Origin: an uncultured Elusimicrobia bacterium
GTDB lineage: Bacteria > Elusimicrobiota > Elusimicrobia > Elusimicrobiales > UBA9959
Reading direction: 5' to 3'
Assembly (NCBI GenBank): GCA_903917735.1
Contig: CAIXBR010000019.1
Coordinates: 1 to 51,579, forward strand
DNA: 51,579 bases
A model generated the notes under the pieces. The model saw nothing but the letters and a program-made list of their open reading frames with translations. It was not told the DNA's origin and did no database searches. Made by a program: the position numbers and the translations under genes. Of this stretch, positions 1 through 7,577 are shown piece by piece; within the stretch, counting starts at the first letter, position 1; the number at the start of each line of letters is the position of its first letter.

Positions 1-283
1 AATAAACGGGTAATGACTGGAACAGGAGTTTATAAGTATAAGGGGATTGCGAAACGGATGGGAAGAGTGGCTCGGAAATCGCGCGCTACCTGTACACTAC
101 TGACCGCCAGAAACTGGACACTTTGGCCCTGGCGTTTACATTCAGGCAGGCGAATACAGGAAATTGGTGTCCACGGCGGTTGAAAAGGCCACACAGGTAG
201 CGACCAGGGAGAACATAAAAGCAGCCATTTCCAAGGCTTTGCGGGAAGGTAAAAATATCGAGGATATTCTAAAGGATCTTTAA
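1..283 (+). pseudogene. Frame-disrupted 3' end of an unrecognised gene
   Basis: No single frame is open here, but protein-like stretches follow one another in different + frames. One runs from about position 60 (GKSGSEIARYLYTTDRQKLD). After a frame change near 155-170 another runs (GEYRKLVSTAVEKATQ) to a plausible end, KNIEDILKDL, with a TAA stop at 281-283. The pieces read as one protein tail of roughly 75-80 residues interrupted by small indels, with a possible earlier piece (TGVYKYKGIAKR) in a third frame. I do not recognise the family. The gene enters from outside the window, so its start cannot be judged. It could be a decaying gene or sequencing error near a contig edge. Confidence 0.35.
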
Positions 284-325
284 ATACCGGGCACCCTGCC
301 CCGGGAAATACCGAAAGTGAATTCA

Positions 326-353
326 GGCCGGTCCACCCATTCCGGGACCGGCC
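326..353. terminator. GC-rich hairpin after the broken gene
   Basis: A perfect 9-bp stem, GGCCGGTCC (326-334) with GGACCGGCC (345-353), encloses a 10-nt loop. A weaker hairpin lies at 287-305. Neither is followed by a convincing T run, so an intrinsic terminator is only possible. The position, after the TAA at 283 and before the hydrogenase promoter region, suits transcript insulation. Confidence 0.35.
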
Positions 354-414
354 CCGACGGGGATTTTATCCAACGGCAGTGTGCGGCAAAAAACTACTTT
401 CGATTTTCCTGTGA

Positions 415-580
415 ATTCGACCTAAAATTCGACCTACCTGTGTCGCAAATTTTTCGCGACATGTTTTCGCTACAATGTTTTCGCGACATGTTGACAAAAC
501 ATTAACGATGGTGTACACTGTTAATAGTGGCGGCGTTAATTTAGTAACGTTAATAAATAACGCTGCTATAGCATCGTTAC
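415..580 (+). promoter_or_regulatory. Promoter and operator-like region of the rex-hyd operon
   Basis: TTGACA at 491-496 and TACACT at 514-519 are 17 bp apart, a very good sigma-70 promoter. It is surrounded by repeats. ATTCGACCTA occurs at 415-424 and 427-436. TGTCGC-N9-GCGACA forms an inverted repeat at 441-461. A 15-bp direct repeat lies at 451-465 and 478-492, the second copy touching the -35 box. ATTAAC (501-506) and GTTAAT (520-525) form an inverted repeat over the -10 box, with further GTTAAT copies at 535-540 and 549-554. GTAACG (544-549) and CGTTAC (575-580) form another pair. Rex is encoded two genes downstream and usually regulates its own operon, so the TTAA-rich repeat at 501-525 is a candidate Rex operator. 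That assignment is inference. Confidence 0.65.
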
Positions 581-609
581 AAAATACACGGAGAGTTACG
601 GAGGAAAGT

Positions 610-1023
610 ATGGCCAAGATAATCTGCATTGATGACGACAGGGATATTCTGGATACCTGCGAAGTAGTTCTCGAGGGACAGGGCCACACCATTGAAACAG
701 CTATTAACGGAAAGGAAGGATTCGAAACGGCCCTGAAGATGAAGCCGGACCTGATAATATTGGACGTTATGATGGACGATTCCACCGAGGGCTTCCACAC
801 CGCCCAGAAGTTCCGCCGGACCAAGGCGCTTATGTACACGCCGATAATGATGCTCACCTCCGTCAACGAAACCGCTCCCCAGAAGTTCGGAGCCAAGGAC
901 GGCGAATTCCTGCCGGTGGACGCCTTCGTTGAAAAACCGATAAAGCCCAAGGAGCTCGTAGCCAAAGTTAAAGAACTGCTGGCGCTGAAAAAAGACCAGA
1001 TCAACACGGAGGGCCGCCGGTAA
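610..1023 (+). CDS. Stand-alone response regulator receiver protein
   Basis: A 137-residue CheY-like receiver with no output domain. The acidic pair (IDDD) near residue 9, the phospho-acceptor Asp52 in LIILDVMM, the Thr/Ser switch (MLTSV) and the conserved Lys in VEKPIKP are all visible, so it should be phosphorylatable. The ATG at 610 is chosen because GGAGG sits just upstream (600-604). The frame stays open upstream but has no good start. It is the first gene after the 491-519 promoter, 7 bp ahead of rex, and therefore cotranscribed with the hydrogenase. Its kinase is probably one of the two encoded at 7578-10847. With no DNA-binding domain it must act by protein contact or in a phosphorelay. 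Confidence 0.9.
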   Translation: MAKIICIDDDRDILDTCEVVLEGQGHTIETAINGKEGFETALKMKPDLIILDVMMDDSTEGFHTAQKFRRTKALMYTPIMMLTSVNETAPQKFGAKDGEFLPVDAFVEKPIKPKELVAKVKELLALKKDQINTEGRR

Positions 1024-1030
1024 GCCCCTC

Positions 1031-1675
1031 ATGACAAATATCCCGCAGCGCACCGTGGAGAGGTTTTTCCGGTATTGCCAGTTCCTGCACACACGCATAG
1101 AGGCAGGTTCGGAGTTCGTCTTTTCGCACGAACTGGCGGCTTCGGTCGGGGTAAGCCCGGAGCAGGTAAGGCGCGACCTGATGAATTTCAGCCTTAAGGG
1201 CACGCCGCAGAAGGGCTACAGCGCGGGAGAATTCCTGAGAGAGCTGTACGCGCACCTGGAATCCTCCTCGCGCACCAACGTTGTGCTGGTAGGCACCGGG
1301 AACCTGGGCAAGGCCATCCTTTCCTACTTCAACAAGCGGCGGCCGAACCTTTCCATTGTCGCGGCTTTCGACCAGGACCCGGAAAAGAGCGACAGGGTAG
1401 TGGCCGGCTGCCATGTTTACCATATCAGCCAACTGGAAAAGATCGCCAGGGACCAGAAAGCGCTGGTGGGGATAATAACGGTCCCGGCACAATCCGCGCA
1501 GGAAGTCGCCGCACTCCTGATCAAGTCGGGGATAAAAGGCATACTGAACTTCGCGCCCATCAATCTCAGGCTTCCGCCGGAAATATTCCTGGAGCATATA
1601 GACATCACTCTTTCCATAGAAAAAGCGGTATATTTCGCGAGACAATCAAAAACATCCAAGGAGCTGCAAAAATGA
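1031..1675 (+). CDS. rex: Redox-sensing transcriptional repressor Rex
   Basis: A 214-residue protein of the length and layout usual for Rex. An N-terminal winged helix (about 1-80, with the recognition region PEQVRRDLMNF) is followed by a Rossmann domain whose dinucleotide loop GTGNLG lies near residue 88. The typical ILNFAP segment and the C-terminal helix for domain-swapped dimerisation (LSIEKAVYFARQ) follow. Rex proteins bind DNA when NAD+ is high and release it when NADH rises, derepressing fermentation and hydrogen genes. Here rex is the second gene of the hydrogenase operon and its stop overlaps hydC by 4 bp (ATGA), so autoregulation is likely. Start at ATG 1031, with only a weak ribosome binding site, which suggests coupling to the preceding gene. 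Confidence 0.95.
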   Translation: MTNIPQRTVERFFRYCQFLHTRIEAGSEFVFSHELAASVGVSPEQVRRDLMNFSLKGTPQKGYSAGEFLRELYAHLESSSRTNVVLVGTGNLGKAILSYFNKRRPNLSIVAAFDQDPEKSDRVVAGCHVYHISQLEKIARDQKALVGIITVPAQSAQEVAALLIKSGIKGILNFAPINLRLPPEIFLEHIDITLSIEKAVYFARQSKTSKELQK

Positions 1676-2154
1676 CGGCAAAGACCAAAGTGGACAAGGT
1701 CCTGGAAGGGCACAAGTTCGCCAAGCGCGACAAACTGATCCCAATCCTCCAAGAGATACAGACAGCCGACGGCTATATATCGAAAGAGGCCGTCTCCAAG
1801 GTAGCTCAGCATCTTTCCGTGCCGGCGTCCAAGATCTACGGCGTGGCGACCTTTTACAACCAGTTCAGATTCAAACCGCTGGGAAAATACCATGTCACCG
1901 TATGCCGCGGCACGGCCTGCCACGTAAAAGGATCCCTGTCGGCGCTGAAGATCGCCGAGGACGCTCTTAAGATAAAAGCGGGTGATACCACCCGGGACGG
2001 TCTGTTCAGCATCGGCGTGGTAGTCTGTATGGGCGCCTGCGGCCTTGCGCCGGTAGTGAATATAAACGGCGAATTCCACGCGAAGATAACCGGCACGAAA
2101 ATGAAGAACCTTATCGACACCCTTAAAACATCGGAGAAAGCAAATGCAAAATAA
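1672..2154 (+). CDS. hydC: [FeFe]-hydrogenase HydC, NuoE-like [2Fe-2S] subunit
   Basis: A 160-residue thioredoxin-fold [2Fe-2S] protein homologous to NuoE. The four cluster ligands are visible: Cys78 and Cys83 in VCRGTACH, and Cys119 and Cys123 in VCMGACG. The N-terminal helical part with GVATFYNQF is typical of the family. In trimeric bifurcating or confurcating hydrogenases this subunit sits beside the NuoF-like HydB and passes electrons between the flavin subunit and HydA. It overlaps rex by 4 bp upstream and hydB by 11 bp downstream, so the three are translationally coupled. Length and ligands are normal; nothing odd is seen. Confidence 0.94.
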   Translation: MTAKTKVDKVLEGHKFAKRDKLIPILQEIQTADGYISKEAVSKVAQHLSVPASKIYGVATFYNQFRFKPLGKYHVTVCRGTACHVKGSLSALKIAEDALKIKAGDTTRDGLFSIGVVVCMGACGLAPVVNINGEFHAKITGTKMKNLIDTLKTSEKANAK

Positions 2155-5100
2155 CGACCTCTTTGAGAGCAACATGAAATCGGTGCCGGAATCTGCGCGG
2201 CAGGCTTTCCTCTCCGCGGTAGGCGGCGCGGACTATGCCGCCAAATTTAAGCTTCTGCGCAGGGACGAGATCTCCCGCCCGGTCATTTACATAGGCGCCG
2301 GCACCTGCGGCCTCGCGTCCGGGGCCGGCAAGACGATGGAAGCGGCCAGGGCCTACCTTAAAAAGAAGAAGATCCAGGGCGACATCATCGAGGTGGGCTG
2401 CATAGGCCTCTGCTCGGCGGAGCCGCTCATGGACGTGCAGCTGCCCGGCATGGCCAGGGTCTCTTTCCAGCGGATCACCGAAGCGCAGACCGAGGCCGCC
2501 CTGGAATCAGTTTTCAGCGGCAAACCCCTCAAAAGCCTCGTCCTGGGCCAGTTCGAGAATCCCGCGCACAAGAAGTGGGACGGCGTCCCGCTGGTAAGCG
2601 AACATCCCTTCTTTAAGCACCAGGTGCGCTTCGTGCTGGACAACTGCGGCCTTGTGGACCCGGTCTCCATCGACAACTACGTCGCCCGCGGCGGCTATTC
2701 GGCTTTCCTTAAAGTCATACACTCCATCACTCCCGCGAAAGCCTGCGACATGGTGGAAGCCAGCGGGCTCAGGGGCCGCGGCGGCGGCGGCTTTCCGACG
2801 GGAAAGAAATGGAAGATAGCTCTGAACACGGATGCCGACCAGAAATACATGATCTGCAACGCCGACGAGGGCGACCCGGGCGCCTTCATGGACCGGGCGG
2901 TCATAGAGGGTGACCCGCATAAAGTGCTGGAAGGCCTGGCCATCGCGGCCTACGCCATACACGCCTCAAAAGCGTACGTTTACATACGGGCGGAGTACCC
3001 GCTGGCGGTCAAGAACCTTATTAAGGCTATCGCCGACGCGAAAGCCCGCGGCCTGCTGGGCGAGAACATCTACGGCAGCGGCTTCAACCTGGACGTTATA
3101 ATAAAGATGGGCGCGGGCGCGTTCGTCTGCGGCGAAGAGACCGCGCTGATGCACAGCATAGAGGGCAAACGCGGCATGCCCAAGCCCCGCCCGCCGTATC
3201 CCGCCATCAAAGGCCTCTTCGGGAAACCCACGGTCATCAACAACGTGGAAACACTCGCCAATCTCTGGGCCGTGTTCACGCTGGGACATGAAGCGTTCGC
3301 AGCCATCGGGACCGCCGGCAGCAAGGGGACAAAAGTCTTCGCGCTCTCGGGCATGGTCAACCGCACCGGCCTGGTGGAGATACCGATGGGCACGACGCTG
3401 CGCCAGGTGGTGTTCAGCATCGGCGGCGGAATCCCCAACGGAAAGAAGTGCAAAGCGATACAGATCGGCGGGCCCTCCGGCGGCTGCATCCCGGAAGCCC
3501 ATCTCGACATCGCCTGCGACTACGAGGCTCTCAAGAACTTCGGGGCGATAATGGGCTCCGGCGGCCTTGTGGTACTGGACGAGAACACCTGCATGGTGGA
3601 TCTGGCCAAGTTCTTCATGGAGTTCATTCAGAGCGAGTCCTGCGGCAAATGCATTCCGTGCCGCGAAGGCACGCGGCGGATGCTGGAGATACTGCGTGCC
3701 ATCACCCGCCCGCGCCGCAAAGAGGAGAACCTCGACGCACTGCTCCGCTTCCAGGGCGTCATGTACTTAAAAGAGCTCGGCGAGATGATCAAGAAAACCT
3801 CGCTGTGCGGGCTCGGCCAGACGGCCCCTAACCCGGTGCTGTCGACCCTTAAATGGTTCAGGGACGAGTACGAGGCGCATATCTTCGAGCGCCGCTGCCC
3901 GGCCGGCGCCTGCCGCGAACTGGTCGGCGCCCCTTGCCAGAACGGCTGCCCGGTCGGCACCGAAGTCTGGCGCTATGTCGCCCACGTCGGACGCGGGGAA
4001 TACGAGGAGGCCTACCGGACCATCCGTACGGCCAATCCGTTCCCGTCGGCCTGCGCCCGCGTCTGCGACCACCCGTGCGAAATGGTCTGCCGCTGCGGCA
4101 CCACCGGCGGCGAACCCATAGCGGTACGCACGCTGAAACGTTTCGTAGTCGATAAGATCGGCCCGTCGGCTTACAAGTGCGAAGCGCCGGACCCGAAGAA
4201 AGACGCCCCGCGCGTGGCGGTCATAGGCGGCGGCCCCTCCGGGCTTACCGCCGCCAATCAGCTGTCTATGAAAGGCTACAGGGTCACGGTCTTCGAAAAG
4301 GAACGCAAAGCCGGCGGTATGCTGGTCTGCGGCATTCCCGAATACCGCCTGCCGCGCAGGGTGCTGGAATGCGAGATAGCGTCCCTTCTGAACAAGAACA
4401 TCACGCTTAAATGCAATTCCCAACTGGGGCGCGACTTCACCCTGGACAGCCTGGCCAAAGCGGGCTACGCCGCGGTCTATGTAGCTATAGGCGCGCACCG
4501 GAGCAAGAAACTGGGGCTGGACGGCGAGGACGCGGCTGGGATCATCCCCGGCATCAAGTTCCTCAAAGCGTACAACCTGCAGAAAAAAGAACTGGCCTGC
4601 GGACGGGTGGGGATCATCGGCGGCGGGAACTCCGCTCTTGACGCTGCCCGCGTGGCGATCCGGGAGAAGAAAGCGACCTCCGTCACCATCTTCTACCGCC
4701 GCACCCGCGAAGAGATGCCGGCCTACTCCGAGGAGATAGAGGCGGCGCTGCAGGAAGGGGTAAAGCTCGAGGTCCTCGAGGCTCCGGCCGCGGTGCTCGC
4801 GAAAGGCGGACGCCTTACCGGTATCCGCTTCATAAAGAACGAACTCGGCCCCCGCGACGACAGCGGCAGGGCGCGCCCCGTACCCATAAAAGGAAGCGAG
4901 CATGATGTGCCGCTCGACACGCTTATAGTGGCGATTAGCGAAGAGCCGGAGACCGAAGTCCTTTCCGGGATGAGTCTGACCAAAGGCGGAGCGCTCTCTA
5001 TCAACTCCGAGTCTTACTCGGCCGGGCGGACCGGCGTATTCGGCGGAGGCGACGCCGCCACCGGCCCCAGCACTGTGATCAAAGCCATAGCCGCGGGAAA

Positions 5101-5365
5101 GAACGCGGCGGTCATGATGGACCGCTTCCTGACCGGCAGGCAGATGAAGCTCTTGAGCCGTGTGCGGCTGCCTTCCGTTTACGTGGAGCCGGCGCTGACC
5201 CCCGAAGAGGAAGAAGCCTCCTTCCGCGTGGCCGCCGTCCATCTGAGGCCGGCGGCGCGCAGGAAGAACTTCAAAGAAGTGGACCTGTGCGTGGCGGAAA
5301 AACACGCGTTGTGCGAGGCGCGCAGATGCCTGCGCTGTGACATAGAATTCACTCAGCCCGATTAA
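2144..5365 (+). CDS. hydB: HydB-GltD fusion: NuoF-like hydrogenase subunit with C-terminal NADPH-dependent oxidoreductase
   Basis: 1073 residues, far longer than an ordinary HydB (about 600). Residues 1-130 are a thioredoxin-like [2Fe-2S]-type domain with only three visible Cys (55, 86, 90). Residues 140-580 are NuoF-like: FMN loop GRGGGGFPTG near 210, NADH motif GAGAFVCGEETAL near 323, and [4Fe-4S] Cys in SCGKCIPC near 500 with LCGLG near 554. The two C-terminal ferredoxin clusters usual in HydB are absent. From about 585 the protein is instead a GltD/NfnB-like module: Cys-rich N-terminal region (CQNGCP and CARVCDHPCEMVCRC), FAD loop GGGPSG near 695, NADPH loop GGGNSALDAA near 825 and the closing motif RRCLRCD. 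It should move electrons between NADH, ferredoxin, HydA and possibly NADPH. No frameshift is apparent; the frame is continuous. Confidence 0.93.
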   Translation: MQNNDLFESNMKSVPESARQAFLSAVGGADYAAKFKLLRRDEISRPVIYIGAGTCGLASGAGKTMEAARAYLKKKKIQGDIIEVGCIGLCSAEPLMDVQLPGMARVSFQRITEAQTEAALESVFSGKPLKSLVLGQFENPAHKKWDGVPLVSEHPFFKHQVRFVLDNCGLVDPVSIDNYVARGGYSAFLKVIHSITPAKACDMVEASGLRGRGGGGFPTGKKWKIALNTDADQKYMICNADEGDPGAFMDRAVIEGDPHKVLEGLAIAAYAIHASKAYVYIRAEYPLAVKNLIKAIADAKARGLLGENIYGSGFNLDVIIKMGAGAFVCGEETALMHSIEGKRGMPKPRPPYPAIKGLFGKPTVINNVETLANLWAVFTLGHEAFAAIGTAGSKGTKVFALSGMVNRTGLVEIPMGTTLRQVVFSIGGGIPNGKKCKAIQIGGPSGGCIPEAHLDIACDYEALKNFGAIMGSGGLVVLDENTCMVDLAKFFMEFIQSESCGKCIPCREGTRRMLEILRAITRPRRKEENLDALLRFQGVMYLKELGEMIKKTSLCGLGQTAPNPVLSTLKWFRDEYEAHIFERRCPAGACRELVGAPCQNGCPVGTEVWRYVAHVGRGEYEEAYRTIRTANPFPSACARVCDHPCEMVCRCGTTGGEPIAVRTLKRFVVDKIGPSAYKCEAPDPKKDAPRVAVIGGGPSGLTAANQLSMKGYRVTVFEKERKAGGMLVCGIPEYRLPRRVLECEIASLLNKNITLKCNSQLGRDFTLDSLAKAGYAAVYVAIGAHRSKKLGLDGEDAAGIIPGIKFLKAYNLQKKELACGRVGIIGGGNSALDAARVAIREKKATSVTIFYRRTREEMPAYSEEIEAALQEGVKLEVLEAPAAVLAKGGRLTGIRFIKNELGPRDDSGRARPVPIKGSEHDVPLDTLIVAISEEPETEVLSGMSLTKGGALSINSESYSAGRTGVFGGGDAATGPSTVIKAIAAGKNAAVMMDRFLTGRQMKLLSRVRLPSVYVEPALTPEEEEASFRVAAVHLRPAARRKNFKEVDLCVAEKHALCEARRCLRCDIEFTQPD

Positions 5366-5385
5366 CGTCAAAGAGGTGACACCAT

Positions 5386-7107
5386 ATGCTTAATATCGAA
5401 GTGAACGGACGCAAGATTACCGCGAAAGAAGGCGATACGATACTGCAGGCGCTCACACGCGCCGGGATAAAGGTCCCGACGCTGTGCTACCTCGAAGGCA
5501 TGCTGCCCTCCGGGGCCTGCCGGATGTGCGTGGTAGAGGTGGCCGGCGCCCCGTCCCTGATACCGTCCTGCTCGTTCCCCGCAGCGGAGGGGATGAAGAT
5601 AAAGACCAATACCCCGCAGGTACTCGAGGCGCGCAAGACCATAGTGGAGCTGCTCCTCTCGAACCACCCCGACGACTGCCTGTACTGCATCCGCGGCGGC
5701 GACTGCGACCTGCAGCGCCTGGCCAAGGAGAACGGCGTGCGGCACAGAGTGTTCCGCGGCGCCCGCACCAAACGCGCCAAGGACGTGTCAAGTCCGGCGC
5801 TGGTGCGCGATCCCGAAAAGTGCATTCTCTGCGGCAAGTGCGTGCGGGTCTGCGAGGAGGTCCAGGGCGTTTCGGCCATAGACTTCATCCAGCGCGGCTC
5901 CAACACGTTCATCGGCACCGCCTACAACAGCGGGCTTAACGTTTCAAGCTGCATAAACTGCGGCCAATGCGTCCTGGTCTGCCCCACCGGCGCGCTCGCC
6001 GAGCGCAGCTACGTCGACGAGGTCTTAAAAGCGCTGAACACCCCGGGCAAGACGGTGGTGGTGCAGCACGCCCCCGCAGTATCGGTTTCCATCGCCGAAG
6101 AGTTTAACATGAAGCCGGGCACCGACATCGACGGCAAGATGGTGGCGGGGCTGCGCCGCGTCGGCTTCAAGAAGGTGTTCGACACCTCCTTCACCGCCGA
6201 TCTCACGATCATGGAGGAAGGCTCGGAACTCGTCAAACGCGCCACCGGCGGCGGGGTGCTCCCCATGTTCACCAGCTGCTCCCCAGGCTGGATAAAGTTC
6301 GTAGAGCAATTCTATCCCGAACTGATCCCGAACCTTTCAACCTGCAAGAGCCCGCAGCAGATGATGGGCGCGCTGATCAAAACCTTTTTCGCGCAGCGCG
6401 AAAAGATCAACCCCGCCGACATCATCAGCGTTTCTATCATGCCGTGCACGGCCAAAAAATTCGAGGCCGCCCGGCCGGAGCTGGGCCGAGACTACGCCAG
6501 CGACGTGGATTACGTACTCACCACCCGCGAGCTCGCCGAGCTTTTCCGCGTTACCGGCGTGGACCCTTCCGCGCTCGAGCCTGAAACGCCCGACACGCCC
6601 TTCGGGGAACGCTCCGGGGCCGGCAAGATATTCGGCGCCTCGGGCGGCGTAATGGAAGCCGCGATAAGAAGCGCCTACTTCCTTATCACCGGTTCGGAGC
6701 TGAAGGACTACAATATCCAGGAGCTCCGCGGAATGAAAGGCTGCAAGGAACTCCGCGTGAAGGCCGGGAAGATAGAACTTGGCGCGGCGGTAGTTTCAAG
6801 CCTTGGCCAGGCCCGCAAGCTCATTGAGGAGATAAAGGCGGGACGTTCCGACCTGCAGTTCATAGAGGTCATGACCTGCCCCGGAGGCTGCATTAACGGC
6901 GGCGGCCAGCCGCTGCGCGCGAACATGGACGCCATCAAGGCCCGCATGAGCGCCCTCCATCAGATAGACAAGGACGCCCCTCTGCGCGTCAGCCACAAGA
7001 ACACGCAGGTAAAGCGCCTCTACGAAGAGTTCCTTGGCGCCCCGCTCAGCCACAAAAGCCATGAGCTGCTCCATACGCACTACACCAAGCGCGACGTCCT
7101 CCGCTGA
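5386..7107 (+). CDS. hydA: [FeFe]-hydrogenase catalytic subunit HydA
   Basis: 573 residues, group A architecture. In order: a NuoG-type [2Fe-2S] domain (Cys34, then CRMC and SCS), a His-ligated [4Fe-4S] segment (HPDDCLYC...GGDC), two ferredoxin clusters (CILCGKCVRVC, CINCGQCVLVC), the H-cluster domain and the C-terminal small-subunit region. H-cluster motif L2 is MPCTAKKFE (Cys354) and L3 is EVMTCPGGCINGGG (Cys498 and Cys502). L1 is TSCSPGW with Cys298 and Ser299. By spacing, Ser299 falls on the position of Clostridium pasteurianum CpI Cys300, a ligand of the [4Fe-4S]H subcluster. The role is reversible H2 formation from NADH and ferredoxin electrons supplied by HydBC. A GAGGTGACACC stretch precedes the ATG. 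Third structural gene of the operon. Confidence 0.95.
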   Translation: MLNIEVNGRKITAKEGDTILQALTRAGIKVPTLCYLEGMLPSGACRMCVVEVAGAPSLIPSCSFPAAEGMKIKTNTPQVLEARKTIVELLLSNHPDDCLYCIRGGDCDLQRLAKENGVRHRVFRGARTKRAKDVSSPALVRDPEKCILCGKCVRVCEEVQGVSAIDFIQRGSNTFIGTAYNSGLNVSSCINCGQCVLVCPTGALAERSYVDEVLKALNTPGKTVVVQHAPAVSVSIAEEFNMKPGTDIDGKMVAGLRRVGFKKVFDTSFTADLTIMEEGSELVKRATGGGVLPMFTSCSPGWIKFVEQFYPELIPNLSTCKSPQQMMGALIKTFFAQREKINPADIISVSIMPCTAKKFEAARPELGRDYASDVDYVLTTRELAELFRVTGVDPSALEPETPDTPFGERSGAGKIFGASGGVMEAAIRSAYFLITGSELKDYNIQELRGMKGCKELRVKAGKIELGAAVVSSLGQARKLIEEIKAGRSDLQFIEVMTCPGGCINGGGQPLRANMDAIKARMSALHQIDKDAPLRVSHKNTQVKRLYEEFLGAPLSHKSHELLHTHYTKRDVLR

Positions 7108-7132
7108 CGCCCGCAAACCGAGGTTAAACAAA

Positions 7133-7525
7133 ATGAGCACAAAGAAGAATATCCTGGTAGTGGACGACGACATAGACTTTCTGGACCAGATCGCGCTGAC
7201 GATGAAAGCCGACGGCTACAACGTAACCACGGCGCAGGGGCAGGAGGAGGCCGAGGACGCCATGCTTACGGCAATCCCTGACCTGGCCATCCTGGACCTG
7301 ATGATGGAGAACATGGACTCCGGGTTCGTGCTGTGCCACCACATCAAGAAGATCTATCCGGCAACCCCGGTCATAATCCTGACCGCGGTCGAAGCGGAAA
7401 CCGGCATGGACTTCAAGGCGCGCTGCAGCGAAGCCGCCTCCTGGGTAAAAGCGGACGCGATGATGCATAAGCCCGTCCTGCCCGAGCAGCTCAGGAGCGA
7501 GGTCAGGCGCCTTCTCCGGGCCTGA
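7133..7525 (+). CDS. Stand-alone response regulator receiver protein
   Basis: 130 residues, a single CheY-like receiver: acidic pocket DDD near residue 12, phospho-acceptor Asp in LAILDLMMENMDSG near 54, Thr in IILTAV and Lys in MMHKPV. The start ATG at 7133 is preceded by a purine-rich GAGG. It is 25 bp behind hydA and 52 bp ahead of the sensor kinase, so it probably receives phosphate from that kinase. It lacks any output domain. Its organisation resembles the receiver at 610 (both have an insertion-like acidic MM-D segment after the phospho-acceptor), suggesting the two are paralogues. Confidence 0.88.
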   Translation: MSTKKNILVVDDDIDFLDQIALTMKADGYNVTTAQGQEEAEDAMLTAIPDLAILDLMMENMDSGFVLCHHIKKIYPATPVIILTAVEAETGMDFKARCSEAASWVKADAMMHKPVLPEQLRSEVRRLLRA

Positions 7526-7577
7526 ACTCCCCGGCTGAAGCACGGCCGGACACGCGGCGGATAAAGAGAGAACAGCA

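Noticed and set aside
3767..5371. Long minus-strand open frame opposite hydB
   Set aside because: It lies entirely on the other strand of a well-supported gene, and its composition is typical of the shadow of GC-rich coding sequence.
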